A stretch of DNA of 64,000 nucleotides from Pestalotiopsis fici W106-1 (Eukaryota; Ascomycota; Sordariomycetes; Amphisphaeriales; Sporocadaceae), in contig NW_006917095.1 in NCBI RefSeq assembly GCF_000516985.1, positions 438,157-502,156 on the forward strand, read 5' to 3'. The position numbers were made by a program, and so were the translations under genes. The notes below the pieces were generated by a model. The model ran no database searches. It was not told the origin of the DNA and saw only the letters and a list, made by a program, of their open reading frames with translations. The first letter of the stretch is position 1; every line of letters starts with the position of its first letter. Positions 20,165 to 33,078 of the stretch are shown here, piece by piece.

Positions 20165-22632
20165 CTACAGCAAAGGTGGCAGACGGTTGCCATAGTCGGG
20201 CTCTGCTCTGATACGTTCATTTCGTATCTTGGCTGCCTCAGTTCCGTCGTCTGGAATTGCTCGTTCCCGGAACCACGGGTGCTCCAAAGCCTGCCTGGCC
20301 GTGATTCGCTTGGACGGATCATAAATGAATATCTTCTCGAGGAGATCCAAGAATTGCTTCAAAAAGTTGCTGGACGCTGGAATAATGTCCTGTAGCAAAA
20401 GATCAGTCACCTGTTTGTGTTACAAGAAAAATGCATTCCACGTACTGATAGGCGTTTCATGTTCTTAACAAAGCGCCTAGATGCGCGGGTGGTCTCCGCG
20501 GTAGGATAATCAAGCTTGGCTCGTTTGAAATACCTAGAACTTGTTAGACATGGAAATCATGAAGGCGACTTGGGAGAGCCCTTACTTGGCGGCTTGATTG
20601 TTACTCGAGCCACTCCGAGAAGAGATCTTGGAGACTTGTGCAATCAAGTGGGTGTCGATGCGGCTGTCGCAAACGTTCTCCATCATGGCTAGATGCTCCA
20701 GATTGTCATGCGTCTGGAAAAGAGCATCTCCAGTAAAGAATTCCACCAAAATGCAGCCGATACTCCAAATATCACAAGGAAACGACCACCCCAACCCGAG
20801 AATGATTTCTGGCGCACGATAGTGACGAGTGCTGACGACGGAGGAATGATATTCGTCCTCAAAGGTCGCCGAGCCGAAATCAATCAGGCGAATTTCCGTG
20901 TCCAACAGTACTTTGCGTTGATTTGCTTGCCTGTTTGTTCCAGCAGACGAAGAAGGCATCCTGCGGTTGTAGGTAAATGTCTGGTAGGCATTATCACACA
21001 GTAGAATGTTCTCAGGCTTCAAGTCTGTGTGGATAAGGTTGAGGTCATGCAGGACTGGCCAAAGTTAGCAAAGTATTCGAGATGACAAAGATATCCATGT
21101 TACTCACAAGCAACACTCGTAAAAAGCTGACGCGCGAAGCTCTGGATCTGGCTGTTGGGAAAGGGCACAAAGTTATTCATCTTCAAGAAGTCGAAGACAC
21201 TTGAGCCCAGCAGATCCATCACGATACAAATGTGGCCACGGTAGTCGAAACAGTCTCGCAGGTGTATGCATCTGTTGCGGTTCTCGGGATCATTTGCCTT
21301 CAGTGTCTGCAATACTCGTAACTCTATCCTCGAAGCGTCACGGTATTTTTGGACGGAACGAATGATTTTGATGGCGACGAGTTTGTTCCTCTTGCGATCT
21401 CTGGCTTGCACGACTTTTCCAAATGTGCCTTGGCCAAGCAATTTGATCATTTGATCTACAACCATATTAATATGCAGATCCAGTAAGGTGATAGAGTATG
21501 GCTTGAACTTACATTGGGTGGTGAGCTCGGCATCGGGAACGACAATGTAGTGGCCGTCGTCGTCGTCGACCTTGATGTTTTGGTATCGCTGCGCAAATTG
21601 GAGTAAGCAATGGAACAAATTCAAGAATACAGAAAAGGGACTTACATCATTGACGACTCTCACGGCAACCTCGCCTGACTTCTTGACCGGCTTTGCTGGC
21701 GGCCTGTAGCTCACATATGTGTCATTCAAGACCTCGACCTCCCGGCGTTTTGCCTCTTGAGCCAACTGTTGCCGTGTGGTTCGTTTTCTCTTCTGGCCTG
21801 TCAGTGATGCTTCGTATTCGTGGCCATTTGAGGACAACGATGCCAAGGAAGTCGGAGCAGTAGTGTTGTGTGCTGATGTGGTCCGGTCTGTCGACGTCGA
21901 AGTGCTAGTTGGCGTGGCAATATGCGATCCGTTGACGACTCTGCCATTCGTGTGGGGGTAGGTATCTTCCTTCCTGCGCTTCTTTGCAGCATGGCGCGAA
22001 GCATCCGAGCCATTCGTCATGCCCGTCGTGTATGTCCTCGAGGAGTGAACCGACGACACATCCTTCGCGTCAGCCTCGGGCTCTGGCGTGTCGTCAATGA
22101 CAATGATCTCCTTGGGAAGACCATTTTGATAAAATTTATCCCAGTCGGGCTCTTTGGATCTTCTACGTTTCCGCAAAGGGGCATCGCCCTGTTGGAGGTG
22201 CGATTGCGTCGATGAAGCGGAAGCTGGCATGTTGCCGTAGTAGTTTGCGTCAGAGCGAGTGGTCGAGGCCGAATCAGTTCTGGCGTAGTCCTGAGTCCGT
22301 TCGGAGGCTGAGGTCACCGAATGGGCAGTGGCCCCATTTGCCGTTGGGGTCCTGTATGGGTGCTGGCTTGCAGCATAGGCCGAAGTGGTATAATTGCTGG
22401 CCGATGTGTACGACGAGGCAGGAATCGACCGAGTTGATGCTGTCGAAGACACCACGGTCGAGGCGCTGGAGGTGGGGAGGATAGGGTTTGCTGGGGCAGC
22501 GGACGGAACAGCGGGTGCGCGATAAGCGGCGCTGTGGCCGTTGTTCTGCAGAAACGGCGGGTAATGAGAGTGCTGGTGAGGGTGACGGTACTGGGGAGGC
22601 AGAGTGGCCGTCGCGGTTGTGGGCGTTGACAT
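20165..22632 (-). CDS. lkh1: LAMMER (CLK-type) dual-specificity protein kinase
   Basis: Six exons on the minus strand: 22632-21646, 21588-21513, 21455-21108, 21054-20586, 20533-20446 and 20389-20165. The introns are 52-57 bp with consistent phases, giving 730 residues. The N-terminal 330 residues are low-complexity (Ser/Thr/Ala, then a basic RKRRRSK segment). The kinase domain has the glycine loop GQGTFGKV from 362, K384 in VAIKII, the CLK-specific HTDLKPEN with D481, DFGSAT at 529-534, and RAPEIILG. The hallmark block EHLAMMENV is at 590-598, where the family consensus has Arg instead of Asn597. LAMMER kinases (Kns1, Lkh1, Clk) phosphorylate SR-type splicing factors and regulate growth, oxidative stress and hyphal development. 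The start is the first ATG of the frame, preceded by CAACAACAACA. Low-complexity N-terminal extensions are usual in fungi. Confidence 0.93.
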
Positions 22633-25600
22633 TGTTGTTGTTGTAGATGTCAACGGAACTAGCGAGGCGGCAAGACCCAAAGACCCTCAGGCAAAAGAAG
22701 AAGAGGCCTAGATTATTGAAAATCCGGGGGTTGTCGCGACGATGGGTCGCTGGCCTTCCCAGTTAAGCCTGCCGCCTTTTTTCGTCACGGCCACAGGTGC
22801 AAAGGTAGGGGGAGAAGAGGACTGGACTGGGGGGGGTCAAGAGTAAGAGCACTCTGGGCTGGTGGAGGCCAATGACTTCACTGGCGTGGGTTGGGGCGTC
22901 CTCGCGCGCGTTTTTCAGAGAAGTCAGAAGGGCTACCGCGCTGACTTAGCGCTGCAGCGGCACAAAACCAGTGGTGCTTGGAGGTCCTATGCACTGAAAA
23001 ACCCAGCTAAAAGGTACCGAAGGGGCGCTAGAACCTCAGACTCCAGCAGTAGGTATTGGCCAAAACACAAGAGGTATCTTTGGTGCTGTGCCCGCCCTGG
23101 GAGGAAATCGATTTGCTGGAAGTCGTCGGAAAATGGGAAGACTTTGAATCGAATTTGGCCTGGCCTCAAGAGTGTATTTTTGCAAATGTATTTCTGCGCT
23201 GCTAGGTCGTAATTGTAATTGCCTTTACAAGGCGAGAAAAGACGTGCAACCTTTTGCTTTTCGAAATGTTGAAGGAAGCTTAAGGTTCCGTCCCCAGGCG
23301 GTCAAAACGTGAACGTCTTCTTTGCCAGTTGGGAAGTCCCAGGTAAGGTGGTCGGCTCTCGAAACTTTGAATGGATATCGCAGAGAAATTGTCGGTAATA
23401 TTCGATATTGGCAAGTGCAAGGCAAGCAATAAACCGACGCCTTTGACGGCAATATATTGTGAATGGCCCTCGAAGGAGTTGCCGGTAGATCAGGGAGAGG
23501 GCTCCTCTCTCTTTTTTTTTTTCCTCGTCTCCTTCTTTCTGGCGTGTGGAATGGCAGACTGGCGCTGCTCAGCAACGTGGGAGGGCAAGGTACCTGGCGG
23601 TAGATTGGAGGGAAAGAGCCTGCAAAAGCAGTAAACGGGCCCTAGGGCGAGATCATTCCGCTTTGGCCGAAAACAGAGTTGAGGATGTTGTCTTCTCGAA
23701 ACCTCGACGTGGGCTGTGGTTGTGGGAAAAGAGAACTCTGACGAAAGGGGACGAAGTGATGCGTCGTCTTGTCAGAGCACGGAACAGAAAGACCACAGGA
23801 GGCGAAGTACTGTCTGGTCTGTTATCCTCACGTTGCAAATCATTGGATTCGTCGTCAGTCAGTCAGTCAACCCCAGGCGTGAGAGCGAGAGATGGGCTGC
23901 GCACAAGTGGAGTCTAGTTGAAGTCTGCGGCCACACAGTGCGCGAGCACCATGATTACTACAGTTCCAGCACTCAATTATGGATTCCAATTTTCTTCCCC
24001 TTTGGTTTCTGTCTGGTGCAAACACTTCTTCATCCTGACCATTATTCATTACCGAAGCCACAAGCTGAAGTCCCAGCACGGTCAGTGCATCGTTTTGCAC
24101 GCAACCCCAAGTCCGCCTTCACAAAGAGGATCCCTCCCGATCCCATCTAATTTTGTCTAAACCAACAGTGATATCCGTGACTCTGGTGAATGTAACTTAC
24201 TTTGTGAGTCCCGTGCAGCAATGGGGAACTATAGGAAACAGTCGACAGTGTCTTAAGGTGTGAATTGCATAGTACATATGTTTTCTTGAGGTTCAATCCG
24301 CTTCAAAGCTTCACAGTGCCGACATCAAGCATCTGGCAATGTGCTCCTGCTCAGCTTGAGGTAAGCTGGGTGAGTTGGATATCGAATCTGCACGCATGTT
24401 CGGACGGACTTAAGGGCACTTTCTCCTTTTGTTGAAGAAAAAAGATATGCCCAACATTCTTTATTGTCACGGTTCAAACAATGTGATATGTGCTTGTTGG
24501 TGTAATACTACGTGGGACAGGAGCCCGTCACATAACGGAACCTACTGCTGCTGTGCTTTGCCATGAGAAAAACCATCCGTCAGCTGGATTTTCCAAACCA
24601 AACTCTCTGCAAAATGCTGCTGCTGCTGTTATTGTTGCCCCCCGTCCCGTTCGGCACCGCGGTGCACCGTGCAAGGCTCCCCGGCAGATTGGTTCACAGG
24701 CGACAGATCAGGAACACCCCGCTATTAATTCAGTATCATCATCTGCGTGAGCAGCAAGCCTTGATCTATGCCGTTGCCCTGGGATCGCATCTCAACAACA
24801 AATCTTGTCAGAGTGAACAGGCCACACTTTAATCGACCAACTTGTGAACTCTACTCTGTTTCTTCTAGCTTTTCATGCCGCTGTCGTTTTTATTTTCTTT
24901 ACTATTTATTCCCGTGCGCTGCTCGCTGTGCACATACACACAGAGAGAGAAAGAGAGACACAGACACCAAAGACACGGACGCCAAAGGGTACATTTCCTG
25001 TTGTAGAAGCCAAAGCCCGTCTGCCGAACCCTGTCCGCTACAATCTGTCGTTCAATCAATCCACTTTGCGATCTCACAAAAAGTCGAGGATCAGCGCCCA
25101 GTGCCCCTCACGCCACAAAAGCGTGCCTGGCCCTTGCTGGTTGGCTGGCTAGAGGGACCCTACGCGGCACCAAAGTCGCTTAGGACCATCAAGACCCTGA
25201 GAAATCGTGGAAAAGGACGACACCATCTTTTGAAGAAACCCCCCGACCGATCAGTGGCCACTTCTCACATTACTGTTAGTCACTGCCTACTTGCGCCTAC
25301 AGTACATATAATGTGCCCTGTTCTCAACTGCTTTTGCTATTACTACCATGTTGCCATGCAAATGAGTGAGTGAGCGAGCGAGCGGAAGCCCGTGCTGGCT
25401 CGAGGGAAACAATAAGGGCAACACGCGAATAGACCCTCGCCGAATCATGCTGTCGAAAACATTCGCCTATGCAGGTCTTGCAGTAGTCGCCATCCATCAC
25501 CACATGGCTTGCTACCTACTGCTGCGCTGCCGTCGGCGCGGTGCATTTGTTCCCTTTGTCCTCTTCCCTGGCTGCCTGCTTCTCTTTCATGTAGTCTTTC

Positions 25601-28007
25601 ATCATTTATGAAATTCACAAGGCTCTCGGGTCACGTAACTCTTGTCAACCCTTTTCCTTTGCAGTAAGCGGCGTTCCCGGGTTCCCTCGCTCGCTCATGG
25701 AGAGGGTTGAAGGGGGGGTACAGTACCCCCAAATGGGGTCATGTCTGGGCTGATGACTCGAGCAGACTCTTGATAGTCTGTCTTTCTGGCCCTGTCTTGT
25801 CTCCCCCTCAAAAGAAAGCATAGAAACCTATTTCAACAAGACTGACCCGGAACCAGTCAAGGGAGATGGTTTAGAAGACACTAGTCCCGAATTCTGATGT
25901 TCTTGCATGTTCCAGTCGAGTCGGGATAGGTTTGACAACGTATCACCGATATCCAGGCCGGTCGGTTGTGTCTGACAGTGCTCGAGATGAGCTCACACAG
26001 AGGGGTGTGTGTGTGTGTGTGTGTGTATGTGCACTCTAATGATTGATTCTCCTACGACAATCATGTATGAGTCTCTTTGTTCATTCCCTTGTTGACGACG
26101 GGCCTCCGGCACGACCAAAGCACTAATATGGAAAAGACAAATACCCCCCCTGTGCTGCTTTTTGCCTGACTGTTTCGTCCCTGTATCCTTATTTTGATGG
26201 TAGAAACCCCCATTCATTTCTGCCCTCTCCGGGGCCCAGTGTGGCGCTCCTATTTCACCATGATGCAACAAATTCCTACCAAACCAATCCTACACTGTAA
26301 TATTTCTTATTTTGAGATTTCGAGCCCCGAGATCTCCATATTTCTCGGCATCTTTTTAGTGCTTTCTTTCGCTGCCTGGTTTGCCTGGTTTACCTGCGTT
26401 GCCCGCTCTCACGTGTACTGGGCAATCCTTGAAACACTTATTTAGATGCCGGGTTGCATATTCACAATTGGTATTTTACACACGGTACGCCCAGTCTTTG
26501 ACCTTGTCGTCGACCGGTGCCAATTGTTCCAAAAGTGCACTCACCTTTCTTACGAGCCCCGCCTTGTTAGGGGTTTTAAGTGATATGACCTAACATTGGC
26601 CTCGACTCTCGAGAAGGTGGCGAGTCTCACGTACTGAGAAGGGGGGTGTGGTTCCTTCTTCTATTAGCGACCTTGACGCTGTTGGGAAGCAGAATACTAC
26701 GTCCCGTTTCTTCCACGGCCGCATCTTTGTAGACCAGATGATGAAATCATCTGTTTCTCACAGAGCAGCTGCTGCAAGACGTGAAAATATTCATGGCTCG
26801 ATTCGGATGAATACCTGGATAGGCATACTTGGCAAGGCCCCTTTCGAGGTCCCATTTCTGGCCAACATCACCGATGCCCCCAGCAGCCGGCTGGCCTTTT
26901 GGTTATAATTCGCCTCGCCAGCGTTACTTTTTAATGTGCATCCAACTTTGGGCCTGCTTACCTGTAGGTGGAATCGGGGGATATGATGCATACACAGTAC
27001 TAAAGTGACCCTCATTGATGGATTTCCGGGATTCTTTCGACCACATCCTCTCAGTCTCATCCTGGGTCTTTTGCTGTTAGCTGAATTTGCCGGCCCCCAA
27101 TATCTTGCGAAGTCGAATCCCAGCCTTTGTAGGTATTCGCAGCCGCCGGATAGAGTCTCCACCGGGGAGCAATTCATCAAGCCGAGCGTCACCTGCCATA
27201 GTCAGCCCAGCGATTGTGGAGCATTCTACGGAACGCCCAAAGTACGCTATTTGCTGCGGAGAAGCCAGTGTGATTCGCATATCGTGTGTGTGGTCTCTTT
27301 TACCCATACATAACGTGTACCAAGAAGCATGACCCCGAAAGTGTCCAATGCCAACGCTTCCTTCGTGCGGTGGGTTTTCGTCATCCTATGCACCCATAAA
27401 GTGCTTAGCGTTCGTTTGTCACAGGAGATCTGCTGTTTCGGTTCCGTTCTTTGCGTCTTAATATCCAGACCACCTAGACCATGAACAAGCAAGCATAGCA
27501 CGGCTCAATTACTGGCGAGGTCTTTCCGTATCGAATACAACATGCCAAGACAGAGGAACAATTATCCTGCACCCTAGCTCATCCTTGACCTTGGTGTTTT
27601 TTTTTTCTTGTGATGAAATCGTAAATCAAATGCGGTTATCAATATATTGCTCCGAGATTACGCAACACCTCGTCAGTCTGCGAGGCTATATTCTAGGTCG
27701 CATATGTAGGTTCGATCGTCACTATCAAGGATTAGCCAATTCCCCCATGATTTTCAATGATGCAGCTCACCCCATAACACACGCATGCGACTGAGCCCTG
27801 ATCAAAGTAATGCGATATGAAATGTTTGTACGAGAACCAGAAAATTGAAGCAAGCATGACTATATGGGTTCTTATAGGTCTCAAGGTCGCTGTGAAAAGA
27901 CCTCATGAATCGCCTCATCTGAAGCCTACCGAAATGCCACTGGAAAAGAACGCCGTCCCAATGCAAATAGATGCGCGCGCAGTCAATATTGCGCACTATT
28001 CGTATGC
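22633..28007. other. 5.4-kb gene-free spacer
   Basis: No gene is supported. The first kilobase upstream of the LAMMER kinase start is GC-rich with G and C runs (TGGGGGGGGTC near 22830) and should contain its promoter and leader. Many short frames exist on both strands, but none shows a domain, splice logic or codon pattern that persuades me. A (GT)11 tract lies near 26010. The sequence AGTGAGTGAGCGAGCGAGCGG near 25362-25382 is a short tandem tetranucleotide. Confidence 0.45.
26005..26026. repeat. (GT)11 microsatellite
   Basis: Eleven uninterrupted GT units in the spacer upstream of the LAMMER kinase gene, followed by ATGTG. Antisense, it makes a spurious His-Thr repeat frame. Confidence 0.95.
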
Positions 28008-29293
28008 TCAAATTCCGCGGTTGAATACCACCATACCATCCGCACCGCCGCGGCCGTGGAATTCCTCCTCCAGCTTATCGGCGCCGATGCGCTGACGGGT
28101 CGGGAATGCCGCCAATGCGAGCGGGAGCGCAATGTAGCTCATACCCAGGATCAGACCCAGGTTCACCGGCGTGGTGAGCTTGGGGTTCTTCTTCAGCCAT
28201 TCTGTCTTCTGCAGCTGGACGAGAATCAAGGGAGGGACCACCATGATGGGACTGCTGTTGAGCACTCGGCTAACGGCGGTCTCGGAGACGGCAATGGTTG
28301 CAGCCTTCTTACTCTTGCCGAGCGAGGGAACGTCGTTCTCGGCCTTGCCCTCGGCAGCCAACTTGGCCTTGTCGGACTCGGAGAGCACAGGGAACACGTC
28401 GATACCAGTGCGCATCTCCTCACCGCGCATCAGGAACACGTTGAGGGCACCAGCGGTTGCAACGGCGGCGAAAGGAACAAGGCGACCGAGGATCGTGCGC
28501 GTAGCAGGAGAGACGCGCTTGAGTCGGGGAACAAGTGAGTTGAGACCAACAGCCACAGAGCACGATGCGCCCACCGCCAGGCAGTAAGACTGTGCAATCT
28601 TGCCCCATGACAGAGGCGTGGACTTGTTTGCGTTGGCATTGTTGATGGCAACGTTGAGAGACTGGTTGGCTACCTGCCATGCGATCGTTCCGGCTGTCTA
28701 TAGTGGAAAAGGGTGGTCAGTACATGGAATCGCGAGGCCGAGATAAGCACAATGCAAAAGTGAACCTACTCCGAGACCGGGCGTGAGCATACCAGCCGTG
28801 ACGACCAAGTTGGACAACACGAAGCAGGACATGCGGAAAGGCAAGAGGACAGGCTTGCCAGTATCTATATCAGAGCTTTCGGTCAGCTCTGCTGCATTTC
28901 ATCCCACGGGTCGCATTATTGCTCGGTGTGTGCTGCGCGCTGTTTTCATACCAGGATGCAGTGTAGAGTCCACAATCTTCTTGGCCTGCCAGAGCTCAGG
29001 CGTCATGCTCTTGATCTCGCCATTCTTGTACTTGACGAGCAGGTCCTTTGCGTTCTCGAGTCCATTCTTGCCGGCGAGGAGGGTTCTGTTGAGCACGAGA
29101 GCATCGTGTTAGCGCAAGTGAATTGGTCGCAAGAGGGATTGGGGTGTATGGAAATCTTTAGAGCTTTGCGCCTAAGAGGAATTGCTTACCTCGGATCCGT
29201 GATACCAGCCGTCTGCTTGACGCGACCCCAGTAGGTGCTGAGATCGTACTGCGACTCGGGCAACTCCCGATTGCCAGGAAGCGAAGCCGACAT
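28008..29293 (-). CDS. fsf1: Sideroflexin (mitochondrial tricarboxylate/serine carrier family)
   Basis: Four exons: 29293-29190, 29085-28952, 28864-28770 and 28697-28008. The introns are 104, 87 and 71-72 bp with matching phases, giving 340 residues. Sideroflexins are inner-membrane mitochondrial proteins; human SFXN1 carries serine into mitochondria, and yeast FSF1 is the fungal member. Visible family marks are the N-terminal YDLSTYWGR block, HPDTGK across the second splice junction, the block PFRMSCFVLSNLVVTAGM, and the sequence WQVANQSLNVAINNANANK. Several hydrophobic segments follow (VPFAAVATAGALNVFLM, PVNLGLILGMSYIALPLALAAF). The length is usual for the family and the typical C-terminal FP.R..I....LE pattern is present (FPTRQRIGADKLEEEF). 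The exon 1 start ATGTCGGCTTCG is the first ATG. I see no defect. Confidence 0.93.
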
Positions 29294-30124
29294 GTTGCCT
29301 GCAGCTTGGGTCCGCAACCTGGGTTAGATTCTGTTTTGCGTTTTGTCCGGGACGACGCGCAGACGGTGGCTCGAGAGTAATGAACGTGGGCAAACAAAAA
29401 GAATGTGTAGAAAACCGCCAATCCCAAGCCAGGGTCGAGTGATTGATGTCGCTGATCGGGGATGCCAACTGGGGATGATAAATTAATATAATAGTAGCAC
29501 TTCTAGTAGCTTACTACTGTTATCAGAGCTATCGAAAATCAGTCGCGTCCAATTGGATAACTCCTACAGCGGTGTAGGGGCCCAACCACGGCCATTTTTT
29601 TGAATTCTCCCCCAGGGCAACGGGGCCGGTGTCGCTGGTGTGTTTCGCGAGAACCCCGCTGTCGTTTCTGACCGTGAAATGCCATTGTGAACCGCTGCAA
29701 GCCGTCCCCAATGTCCTGTCGTGGATGCAAGAATAAACACCAGGATTTTCTGCAAAATGCAACATGTCACGCGCTGCGCGGCAACTTGAAAAGTGGCGGT
29801 CTTGCATGTGTCGATATGTATGGTGATAATGATTGCGCATTGAGCAAGTGTCAAGCACATAGCCTAAATAAATAAATGTTGTTCAATGGTACGCAAATGG
29901 GGAAGCAGCGTGATATTCAAATGGAATAATCCAGACAGTAGTCGCATGTCAAAAAGCGAAGGAAGGTGCGTTGTTGGGCAACTTGAGGGTGGGCAGGAAG
30001 GCACGCGGCGTACTATAGCCTCCCTCACGTCTTGACTATACAATGAAATCGAATACAACTTCAACATTCAACAACACAACAACACCAAAAGATATCGCCA
30101 AAAGGAACATAGCCGTGCAAAAAG
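29294..30124. promoter_or_regulatory. Sideroflexin promoter region and spacer
   Basis: About 830 bases between the sideroflexin start and the 3' end of the tRNA. An AT-rich stretch (TAAATTAATATAATAGTAGC) at about 29478-29500 lies some 190 bases upstream of the start codon. No other gene is seen. Confidence 0.4.
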
Positions 30125-30213
30125 CGACCGACGCAGGGCTCGAACCTGCAATCTTCAGAGTTTTGGAGTTCGGTGGGCCGAAATCTGACGCGATACCATT
30201 TCGCCAGCCGGCC
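30125..30213 (-). tRNA. tRNA-Arg (anticodon UCG) with intron
   Basis: An 89-base cloverleaf on the minus strand. The acceptor stem GGCCGGC pairs with GTCGGTC (two G-U pairs), with discriminator G. The D stem is GCGA/TCGC around loop AATGGTA, the anticodon stem is TCAGA/TCTGA, and the T arm is GCAGG-TTCGAGC-CCTGC. The loop reads TT-TCG-G, so the anticodon is UCG (reads CGA arginine). A 17-base intron (minus strand 30177-30161, CCCACCGAACTCCAAAA) sits between positions 37 and 38, the canonical place for eukaryotic nuclear tRNA introns. The variable loop has five bases. No CCA is encoded, as expected for a eukaryote. Confidence 0.93.
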
Positions 30214-31728
30214 GAAGATGCCGGAGGAGTATTCTCCTCTGTTTGGATGGAATGTCACTCAATTATTAGCTGATATGACACGTATAGCAATCTGGGGTCT
30301 AGCGCCGGCATGGTATCCACTTTCGGACTGGGCAGACTGGCAGATAGATACGGGCAGTGGGCACATTGACGTGTGCCCCAGATGCGGACTTACACGCAGA
30401 TTGCAAAACCGCCTACACAGTGAACTATGGCTTCACACTTATGTCCTCACACGTGGTCTGTGAACACAAGAGGATCTCCTCCTCTCCAAGAGGTGAACAG
30501 GAAGCATTGGATTAGTAAATCCAAGTTCCATGGCGCAGTGATGACTTACACATGATTCTCACTTACAAGCACGAAAGGTCGAGTATCGTAAACAATGTCT
30601 ACGTTTATAGATGATCTTGTTCTACCATCATAGGCAAGATGAAAATTCTTACACCAGCTTATCTGCAACACTACAGATGCGAATTGTACGTCATCTATCA
30701 AATACCAAGCACCATTTCAACTTTGCGTTTGCATATGTCGGGTTAGGTCTTCATCACACCGAAGGTTACCGAACTGCTATCTTGGTGCGAGATGATTTTC
30801 TTTTAGCCACAGGGGCCATGAGCCACAAGCCATGATCCGGAGACTCTGATAAAGTTGTATAGAGCCGCGCTTACTGCCACCCTCATGGCTGAGCCCATGC
30901 TCATAACGGGCACTGAAACGAAGCAAGAGCTCCCGATGAAATACCTTCTTTACACTGCGAAGCAGCCTTTTCTTAGTCAAAAAAAGCCAGCAGCTGTGCG
31001 ATTCTCTAAGCGCTGTTTAGTATCACTCCCGAGTCGAGTTGCTTGCCCTAGTCTCAGGGTACGGATCGACTCCTTGACAAAGCATGCTAAATGACAAATG
31101 CCGCAGTCAATGATGCAATTGAATCATCTCCAAGAATCAAACTACAAGTTTCGAGTCGATAGGCCATAGAGGTTCCATGCTCTTAGTCACGACTCACAAG
31201 ATGTCTATCGTTCATGGTACAAATTATGGTAAAATACAAAGATCTTTGCCCTTTCTTCACGAACACTGAAACTGTGATGGAACATTTACAGAGCAGTCGA
31301 CCACAACAGCAACGGGTAGTGTGATATGGGTATCAAGTGAGGATGGATGAATCTTCAGGGCAATAATAAGAAGCGTGGATGAGTGTCGACGAGGCCATCG
31401 AGCAAAACCAGAAAAGTGTAGCTCTATTCTATCGCAGTTTTCCACCTACTTTGAATAACTCCGATGTTAAATATTGCCACTTAGGATGATCAAAGAGGAA
31501 AAAGGACTTCGATATCTTGGCTTTTGAAAGTCGGAGGTCATCTATGGTCTCGATATTTTACAATTCAACTACTTTTTCTGTCTTTGAGTGCCCGAACACG
31601 GTAGTATAACTATTGTTCCGTCCTAAATTGCCTGAATCATGCGTTTGGCTTCGTTTGTTGTCGCAGTACGTTGCTGTAGCAATAGCCACAACCCGCATAA
31701 CTTATATCATCGAAGACTCATTGAAGTC
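30214..31728. other. Intergenic spacer
   Basis: About 1.5 kb with no supported gene. It contains the tRNA 5' flank and the 3' flank of the LovD-like gene. The 3' half is AT-rich. Confidence 0.45.
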
Positions 31729-33078
31729 TTATATCGCGTGACCATTGACCTTTTCAAATACACCACTTTGAAATTTCTCGTGCAGAGCCATGATCGAAGG
31801 GTGTAGAGGAGGCATGATTTGACACATGGCAACGCCGCAAACTCCGGCCTCGTGGTCAATAAACCAGACCGTACTCGGAACACCAGCCCACATAGTTGTT
31901 CCCGAAGAAAATCGACCCTCTTGTGCCTGCTTGGCCACGATACCGGCGAAACTCCAGTTTCTTCTGACCGAGGCCGGCATTCCGAGGCCGAGCAGCATGG
32001 TGTGAACGGGATCGAGCGCAATGTAGTCGTTTAGCGCCTGCTCGAGTTTCTCGTCCAGCTGCGGACGGAAGAGTTCCGTCCAAGAGTCTGGCTTCAAGAG
32101 TCTAGAGTCGCGCCGGAGGACCGCACTTAGCAAGGTTTGGTAACCTTTCTGAGAGGCAAAGAGACCGGCGCCGCCGAGACAATCCGTACCACCAAAGAGG
32201 ATGTCAAAGGTGGCAGCATCGACGGCTGGCGGCTCGCCCTTCTCATTGAGGGTACTGATGGTGGCCATTCTGTCCTTCATCTTTTCGTTATTTTGAGGAT
32301 AGAAGCTGATCTCGTCCTGGATTCCGAGTGGCTCCCAGATCCGTTTGTGCATGAACTCCTGGAGAGTAGTCTTGGCGGCGATCTCGACGAGCTTGCCCGC
32401 CCAGTCGTGACCCGCGCCATAAGCAAAAGACGTCCCGGGCGCAAACACAAGGGGCAAGACCGACTTGTGCTCAACGGTCGGACCAGTCCATGGCTCCTCG
32501 TTGCGCGAGGCCCGCCACTTGCCCAGCAACGGGCTCATCCAGTCGTACTCGTGGCCCGAGGTATGCGTGAGAAGCATGCGGAGAGAAATGGGATCAGCGT
32601 TGGGCGCCAGTTGCGCCGAGTTGCTGTCGTCCGCAAAACCAGTAATGACACCATGTTCTCCCATACGCGGGAGAAGCGGCCGCGCGTCTGCGTCGAGATC
32701 CAGGATGCCGTCCTCTACGGCCTGCATGACGGCTATCGAGGTGATGAGCTTGCTCATTGAGGCAATCGCGCAGACTGTCGAAGACGTAAAGGGGCTTTCG
32801 TCATTTCCTCTCAAAGAAGCTCTGCCCGAAGATCTGGAGTAAATCACGTTTCCTAGATGGATCCAAGTATTAGCTTAGTCCTGTCAAGCTCCATCACAGT
32901 CTCGTGCCAAGCCTTGGATGACCACAAATCAATGTGCGAATCATGGCATACAGTGGTCATTCATGGACTTGCAAAATCATAGAACAGACTTGCCTTCTCT
33001 ATCTTCCGCTACCAGGGAATAACCTGGCAGCAAACCTGACGCGACGGCATCATCGTAGACTTTGTCTATGCTCTGCAT
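31729..33078 (-). CDS. LovD-like serine hydrolase / acyltransferase (beta-lactamase fold)
   Basis: Two exons: 33078-32994 and 32852-31729, giving 402 residues, close to the roughly 410 of LovD. The 141-bp intron appears to use a GC donor (AAG|GCAAGT) with a CTAG acceptor; this joins REG to NVIYS in the pattern expected of the family start. The active-site Ser-X-X-Lys is S60-M-S-K63, and the likely catalytic tyrosine is Y173 in GTSFAYGAGHDW. HTSGHEYDW at 125-133 is also typical. LovD-type enzymes move acyl groups onto polyketides; other members of the class are esterases related to class C beta-lactamases and DD-peptidases. The substrate cannot be told. The gene is divergent from the P450 across 1.4 kb, which suggests joint control. 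An ordinary esterase is the main alternative. Confidence 0.85.

Noticed and set aside
24842..25373. Overlapping plus-strand frames of 100-200 codons in the spacer upstream of the LAMMER kinase
   Set aside because: They have low-complexity or random-looking translations, no domain and no splice support.
25993..26271. His-Thr repeat frame on the minus strand
   Set aside because: It arises from the (GT)11 microsatellite.
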